Below are positions 59,543-64,000 of a stretch of DNA of 64,000 nt, in pieces; positions within the stretch are counted from its first letter, which is position 1, and the number at the start of each line of letters is the position of its first letter. Source of the DNA: Pseudomonas fragi (GTDB taxonomy: Bacteria > Pseudomonadota > Gammaproteobacteria > Pseudomonadales > Pseudomonadaceae); assembly GCF_900105835.1 (NCBI RefSeq), contig NZ_LT629783.1, positions 1,984,001 through 2,048,000 of the forward strand, in the 5' to 3' direction. The notes below the pieces were generated by a model, which was given only the letters and a program-made list of their open reading frames with translations, was not told the DNA's origin and searched no databases. Position numbers and translations under genes: made by a program.

Positions 59543-62134
59543 ATGTCATCGCGTAAATTTGGACTCAATCTGGTGGTGGTCCTGGCCATCGCCGCGCTCT
59601 TCACAGGCTTCTGGGCGCTGATCAATCGCCCGGTCTCTGCACCCAACTGGCCCGAGCAAATCTCCGGCTTTTCGTACTCGCCGTTCCAGCAAGGCCAGTA
59701 CCCGCAGAAAGACCAGTACCCGACCGACGACGAAATGCGTCGCGACCTGGAGATCATCAGCAAGCTCACCGACAACATCCGGACTTATTCGGTTGATGGC
59801 ACCCTGGGCGATATTCCCAAGCTGGCGGAAGAATTCGGCCTGCGCGTGACCATCGGGATCTGGATCAGCCCGGACCTGGAGCGCAACGAACGGGAAATCC
59901 AGAAAGCCATCGAACTGGCCAACAATTCGCGCAGCGTGGTGCGGGTTGTGGTGGGCAACGAAGCCCTGTTCCGTGAAGAGATCACCCCTGAAGACCTGAT
60001 CGTGCTGCTGGACCGGGTGCGCGCTGCGGTCAAGGTGCCGGTCACCACGTCCGAGCAATGGCACATCTGGGAGAAATACCCGCAACTGGCCAAGCACGTT
60101 GACCTGATCGCCGCGCACATCCTGCCCTACTGGGAATTTATCCCGGTGGACAAGGCCGGTGAGTTCGTCCTGGACCGTGCCCGCGACCTGAAAAAAATGT
60201 TCCCGAAAAAACCGCTGCTGCTGTCCGAGGTGGGCTGGCCGAGCAACGGCCGCATGCGCGGTGGCGCTGACGCCACCCCGGCCGACCAGGCCATTTATCT
60301 GCGTACGCTGGTCAACACCCTCAACCGTCGCGGCTACAACTACTTTGTGATCGAAGCCTTCGACCAGCCGTGGAAAGCCAGCGACGAAGGTTCGGTAGGT
60401 GCGTACTGGGGCGTGTACAACGCGGCCCGCCAGCAAAAATTCAACTTTGAAGGCCCGGTAGTAGCCATTCCACAGTGGCGCGTACTGGCCATCGGCTCGG
60501 TGGTCATGGGCCTGCTGTCGCTGGCGTTGCTGCTGATCGACGGCTCTGCCCTGCGCCAGCGTGGCCGCACCTTCCTGACCTTCACCGCGTTCCTTTGCGG
60601 GTCGGTACTGGTGTGGATCGCCTACGACTACAGCCAGCAATACAGCACCTGGTTCAGCCTGACCGTGGGCTTCCTGCTCGGACTGGGTGCCCTCGGGGTG
60701 TTTATTGTGTTGCTCACCGAGGCCCATGAACTGGCCGAGGCGGTATGGATTCGCAAACGCCGACGGGAGTTTTTACCGGTCGAGGCCGACGATGCCTACC
60801 GCCCGAAAGTCTCGATCCATGTGCCGTGCTACAACGAGCCGCCAGAGATGGTCAAACAGACCCTCGACGCCCTGGCCAACCTCGACTACCCCGATTTCGA
60901 AGTGTTGATCATCGACAACAACACCAAGGACCCGGCGGTATGGGAGCCGGTGCGCGACTATTGCGCCACCCTCGGCCCGCGCTTCAAGTTCTTCCACGTC
61001 GCGCCCCTGGCCGGCTTCAAGGGCGGCGCACTGAACTTCCTGATCCCGCATACCGCGCCGGACGCCGAAGTGATCGCCGTGATCGACTCCGATTACTGCG
61101 TTGACCGCAACTGGCTCAAGCACATGGTGCCGCACTTTGCCGACCCGAAAATCGCCATCGTGCAATCGCCGCAGGACTACCGCGACCAAAACGAAAGCAA
61201 ATTCAAGAAGCTCTGCTATTCGGAATACAAAGGCTTCTTCCATATCGGCATGGTCACCCGCAACGACCGCGACGCAATCATCCAGCATGGCACCATGACC
61301 ATGACCCGCCGCTCCGTGCTCGAAGAGCTCGGCTGGGCCGACTGGTGCATCTGTGAAGACGCCGAACTGGGCCTGCGCGTGTTCGAGAAAGGCTACTCAG
61401 CAGCCTATTCCCACAATAGCTACGGCAAGGGCCTGATGCCCGATACCTTTATCGACTTCAAGAAACAGCGCTTCCGCTGGGCCTACGGGGCGATTCAGAT
61501 TATCAAGCGTCACTCTTCAAGCCTGCTGCGCGGCAAGGACACTGAGCTGACCCGCGGCCAGCGCTATCACTTCCTAGCGGGTTGGCTGCCGTGGGTGGCC
61601 GATGGCATGAATATCTTCTTCACCGTGGGCGCCCTGTTGTGGTCGGCGGCGATGATTATCGTGCCGACGCGGGTCGATCCGCCGCTGCTGATTTTCGCCA
61701 TCCCGCCATTGGCGCTATTCGTGTTCAAGGTGGGCAAGATCATCTTCCTGTACCGCCGTGCGATGGGGGTCAACCTCAAGGACGCCTTCGCCGCGGCACT
61801 GGCGGGGCTGGCGTTGTCCCACACCATCGCCAAAGCCGTGCTGTACGGGTTCTTCACCACCAGCATTCCGTTCTTCCGCACCCCGAAAAACGCCGATAAC
61901 CACGGCTTTTGGGTCGCCATCTCGGAAGCCCGCGAAGAAGTGTTCATCATGCTGTTGCTCTGGGGCGCGGCACTGGGGATCTTCTTCGTGCAGGGCCTGC
62001 CGAGCAACGACATGCGTTTCTGGGTGGTGATGTTGCTGGTGCAATCGCTGCCGTACCTGGCGGCGCTGATCATGGCCTTTATGTCTTCGCTGCCCAAACC
62101 GGTAGAAGAAGCCCAAGAGCAACCGGCTGCATAA
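59543..62134 (+). CDS. ndvB: NdvB, beta-1,3-glucan synthase with GH17 and GT2 domains
   Basis: Membrane protein of 863 residues. A first membrane helix (LNLVVVLAIAALFTGFWAL) is followed by a GH17 domain (about 30-290) with catalytic Glu in VVGNEALFREE and LLSEVGWPSNG, then helices, a GT2 domain (about 420-650) with VIDSDYCVD, CEDAELGLR and KKQRFRWAYG (QxxRW), and C-terminal membrane segments. In P. aeruginosa NdvB makes periplasmic cyclic glucans linked to biofilm antibiotic tolerance, and its gene is next to dapE, as here. ATG MSSRKFGL is preferred to one six codons upstream. Confidence 0.9.
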   Translation: MSSRKFGLNLVVVLAIAALFTGFWALINRPVSAPNWPEQISGFSYSPFQQGQYPQKDQYPTDDEMRRDLEIISKLTDNIRTYSVDGTLGDIPKLAEEFGLRVTIGIWISPDLERNEREIQKAIELANNSRSVVRVVVGNEALFREEITPEDLIVLLDRVRAAVKVPVTTSEQWHIWEKYPQLAKHVDLIAAHILPYWEFIPVDKAGEFVLDRARDLKKMFPKKPLLLSEVGWPSNGRMRGGADATPADQAIYLRTLVNTLNRRGYNYFVIEAFDQPWKASDEGSVGAYWGVYNAARQQKFNFEGPVVAIPQWRVLAIGSVVMGLLSLALLLIDGSALRQRGRTFLTFTAFLCGSVLVWIAYDYSQQYSTWFSLTVGFLLGLGALGVFIVLLTEAHELAEAVWIRKRRREFLPVEADDAYRPKVSIHVPCYNEPPEMVKQTLDALANLDYPDFEVLIIDNNTKDPAVWEPVRDYCATLGPRFKFFHVAPLAGFKGGALNFLIPHTAPDAEVIAVIDSDYCVDRNWLKHMVPHFADPKIAIVQSPQDYRDQNESKFKKLCYSEYKGFFHIGMVTRNDRDAIIQHGTMTMTRRSVLEELGWADWCICEDAELGLRVFEKGYSAAYSHNSYGKGLMPDTFIDFKKQRFRWAYGAIQIIKRHSSSLLRGKDTELTRGQRYHFLAGWLPWVADGMNIFFTVGALLWSAAMIIVPTRVDPPLLIFAIPPLALFVFKVGKIIFLYRRAMGVNLKDAFAAALAGLALSHTIAKAVLYGFFTTSIPFFRTPKNADNHGFWVAISEAREEVFIMLLLWGAALGIFFVQGLPSNDMRFWVVMLLVQSLPYLAALIMAFMSSLPKPVEEAQEQPAA

Positions 62135-62150
62135 ATTGACTGCAACCACT

Positions 62151-62181
62151 AAACGGCGGCCTCTGGCCGCCGTTTTGCTTT
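62151..62181 (+). terminator. ndvB terminator
   Basis: AAACGGCGGCC-TCT-GGCCGCCGTTT, 11-bp perfect stem followed by TGCTTT; 16 bases after the stop. Confidence 0.88.
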
Positions 62182-62229
62182 AAGATAACCGCCCTTTTGT
62201 GCCTTGTGTCCCGCTTCGGAGTCCCTACC

Positions 62230-63381
62230 ATGACGGCCCACGCCGACCTTTCGCCGACCCTGCAACTTGCCTGCGATCTGATCCGTCGCCCTTCCGTGAC
62301 GCCGATCGATGCCGATTGCCAGAAGCTGATGATGCAGCGCCTGGGCGATGCCGGCTTCATGCTTGAGCCGATGCGCATCGAGGACGTCGACAACTTTTGG
62401 GCCACCCACGGCAAACACGAAGGCCCGGTACTGTGCTTCGCCGGCCACACCGACGTGGTGCCCACCGGCCCGGTCCAGGCCTGGCAGAACGACCCGTTCG
62501 ACGCACTGATCGATGAACACGGCATGCTTTGCGGCCGTGGTGCGGCCGACATGAAAGGCAGCCTGGCAGCCATGCTGGTGGCCGCCGAGCGCTTTGTCGC
62601 CGACTACCCGGACCACAAGGGCAAGGTCGCGTTTCTGATCACCAGTGACGAAGAAGGCCCGGCCCATCACGGTACCAAGGCCGTGATCGAACGCTTCAAG
62701 GCCCGTAACGAGCGCCTGGACTGGTGCATCGTCGGCGAACCGTCGAGTACCACCCTGGTCGGCGACGTGGTCAAAAACGGTCGTCGCGGCTCCCTGGGCG
62801 CCAAGCTCACCGTGCGTGGCAAGCAAGGCCATGTTGCCTACCCGCACCTGGCCAAGAATCCGATTCATCTGGCCGCCCCAGCCCTTGCCGAACTGGCCGC
62901 CGAGCACTGGGACAACGGCAACGCCTTCTTCCCGCCGACCAGCTTCCAGATTTCCAACCTCAACTCCGGCACGGGCGCAACCAACGTGATCCCCGGTGAC
63001 CTGGTGGCGGTGTTCAACTTCCGTTTCTCCACCGAGTCCACCGTTGAAGGCCTGCAAAAGCGCGTGGCCGACATCCTCGACAAGCATGGCCTGGACTGGC
63101 ACATCGACTGGGCATTGTCCGGCCTGCCCTTCCTGACCGAGCCGGGCGCTTTGCTTGACGCGGTTTCGTCGAGCATCAAGCAGGTGACGGGGCGTGAGAC
63201 CAAGGCCTCGACCAGCGGTGGTACGTCCGACGGGCGCTTTATCGCCACCCTGGGCACCCAAGTGGTAGAACTGGGGCCGGTCAACGCGACCATCCACCAG
63301 GTCAACGAACGGGTTCTGGCCAGCGATCTGGATGTGCTGACCGAAATCTACTACCAGACCCTGATCAAGTTGCTCGCCTGA
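62230..63381 (+). CDS. dapE: DapE, succinyl-diaminopimelate desuccinylase
   Basis: M20 metallopeptidase of 383 residues, fourth succinylase step. Metal ligands in [11 protein letters not shown] (His), [10 protein letters not shown] (Asp) and TSDEEGPA (Glu pair, catalytic base). The ATG at 62230 after CGGAGTCC is preferred to an upstream start. The stop overlaps rlmA by one base. Confidence 0.96.
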   Translation: MTAHADLSPTLQLACDLIRRPSVTPIDADCQKLMMQRLGDAGFMLEPMRIEDVDNFWATHGKHEGPVLCFAGHTDVVPTGPVQAWQNDPFDALIDEHGMLCGRGAADMKGSLAAMLVAAERFVADYPDHKGKVAFLITSDEEGPAHHGTKAVIERFKARNERLDWCIVGEPSSTTLVGDVVKNGRRGSLGAKLTVRGKQGHVAYPHLAKNPIHLAAPALAELAAEHWDNGNAFFPPTSFQISNLNSGTGATNVIPGDLVAVFNFRFSTESTVEGLQKRVADILDKHGLDWHIDWALSGLPFLTEPGALLDAVSSSIKQVTGRETKASTSGGTSDGRFIATLGTQVVELGPVNATIHQVNERVLASDLDVLTEIYYQTLIKLLA

Positions 63382-64000
63382 TGCTCGCCTGCCCAATCTG
63401 CTCCGAACCGCTCAATGCAGTGGACAATGGTGTCGTGTGCCCCGCCGGGCACCGTTTTGACCGTGCCCGCCAGGGCTATTTGAACCTGTTGCCGGTGCAA
63501 CACAAGAACAGCCGCGACCCTGGCGACAACCAGGCAATGGTTGAAGCCCGCCGCGACTTTCTCAACGCCGGGCACTACGCCCCCGTGGCCAAACGCCTGG
63601 CCGAGCTGGCCGCCGAACGCGCGCCGCAACGCTGGCTCGACATCGGCTGTGGCGAGGGTTATTACACCGCGCAAATCGCCCAGGCACTGCCCGACGCCGA
63701 TGGTTACGCCCTGGATATCTCCCGCGAGGCGGTCAAGCGCGCCTGCAAGCGCAACCCGCAACTGACCTGGTTGATCGCCAGCATGGCCCGCGTACCCTTG
63801 GCCGATGCCAGCTGCCAGTTTTTGGCCAGTGTATTCAGCCCGCTGGACTGGCTTGAAGCCAAGCGCCTGCTGACCCCGGGTGGTGGCCTGATGCGTGTAG
63901 GCCCAACACGCGGGCACTTGATGGAACTGCGCGAGCGGCTGTACGACGAAGTACGGGATTACGCTGACGACAAGCATTTGGCCCTGGTGCCCGAAGGCAT
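63381..64000 (+). CDS. rlmA: RlmA-type 23S rRNA guanine-N1 methyltransferase, 5' part
   Basis: Open to the window end, 206 codons visible. N-terminal zinc-binding CPICSEPL..VVCPAGHRFD, QGYLNLLPVQ and the AdoMet motif WLDIGCGEGYY identify the RlmA/RrmA family, which methylates G745 (or G748) of 23S rRNA. The ATG overlaps the dapE stop (TGATG). The dapE-rlmA pairing matches P. aeruginosa. Confidence 0.92.
   Translation, partial: MLACPICSEPLNAVDNGVVCPAGHRFDRARQGYLNLLPVQHKNSRDPGDNQAMVEARRDFLNAGHYAPVAKRLAELAAERAPQRWLDIGCGEGYYTAQIAQALPDADGYALDISREAVKRACKRNPQLTWLIASMARVPLADASCQFLASVFSPLDWLEAKRLLTPGGGLMRVGPTRGHLMELRERLYDEVRDYADDKHLALVPEG

Overview
The window is chromosomal DNA of a Pseudomonas, most likely of the fluorescens lineage; species cannot be fixed from sequence alone. 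The evidence is the block order (rpsB-tsf-pyrH-frr-uppS-cdsA-dxr-rseP-bamA-skp-lpxD-fabZ-lpxA-lpxB-rnhB-dnaE-accA-tilS, then pyrG-kdsA-eno-ftsB-ispD, frmA-fghA, ispF-truD-surE-pcm-nlpD-rpoS-rsmZ), PhaG-, XenB- and NdvB-type proteins, and several Pseudomonas REP families.

Region by region. 1-5.9 kb: 3' end of a small-subunit pseudouridine synthase gene, phaG, tRNA-Gly(CCC), a LysE-type exporter, yceI-clsB, and the ornithine-lipid pair olsB-olsA behind a Pho-box-like repeat. 5.9-7.6 kb: two inverted copies of a long structured repeat around one small orphan gene, plus REP singlets. 7.6-10.9 kb: acpH, divergent from an arsR-MFS-xenB operon whose promoter carries three phased operator-like boxes. 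11-16.6 kb: rsmZ with its GacA upstream activating sequence, then the rpoS-nlpD-pcm-surE-truD-ispF series. 16.6-19.8 kb: formaldehyde detoxification (fghA, frmA and a divergent GfnR-like LysR regulator). 19.9-46 kb: a long minus-strand series for central metabolism, DNA replication, fatty acid, lipid A and outer-membrane biogenesis, isoprenoids and translation. 46-48.4 kb: an expanded rpsB-map gap holding two more copies of the long repeat, one split by a complete IS3-family element with a 3-bp target duplication. 48.4-64 kb: map-glnD-dapC, a CPA1 antiporter, a Spx/ArsC-like protein, dapD, csdA-csdE, tcdA (csdL), ndvB, dapE and the start of rlmA.

Several genes cooperate. dapC, dapD and dapE give three steps of the succinylase lysine/diaminopimelate pathway. 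CsdA, CsdE and TcdA form the sulfur-transfer set for cyclic t6A tRNA modification. FabZ, LpxA, LpxB, LpxD, KdsA, Skp, BamA and RseP serve lipid A and outer-membrane assembly, and Dxr, IspD, IspF and UppS serve isoprenoid and undecaprenyl synthesis.

The most unusual feature is the long dispersed repeat (four copies). Read on one strand, each copy folds into two hairpins that place GGA in the loop, seven of the eight matching the RsmA/RsmE consensus CANGGANG. Two further hairpins follow, and their stems change between copies while pairing is kept. This suggests a selected RNA or DNA structure, possibly a dispersed Rsm-binding element, and is offered as a testable hypothesis. Other points of note are a GGA-loop hairpin in the rpoS leader, an intrinsic-terminator-like hairpin whose T-run touches the ispF start codon, and REP elements that supply the stop codon of acpH and the Shine-Dalgarno sequence of tilS.
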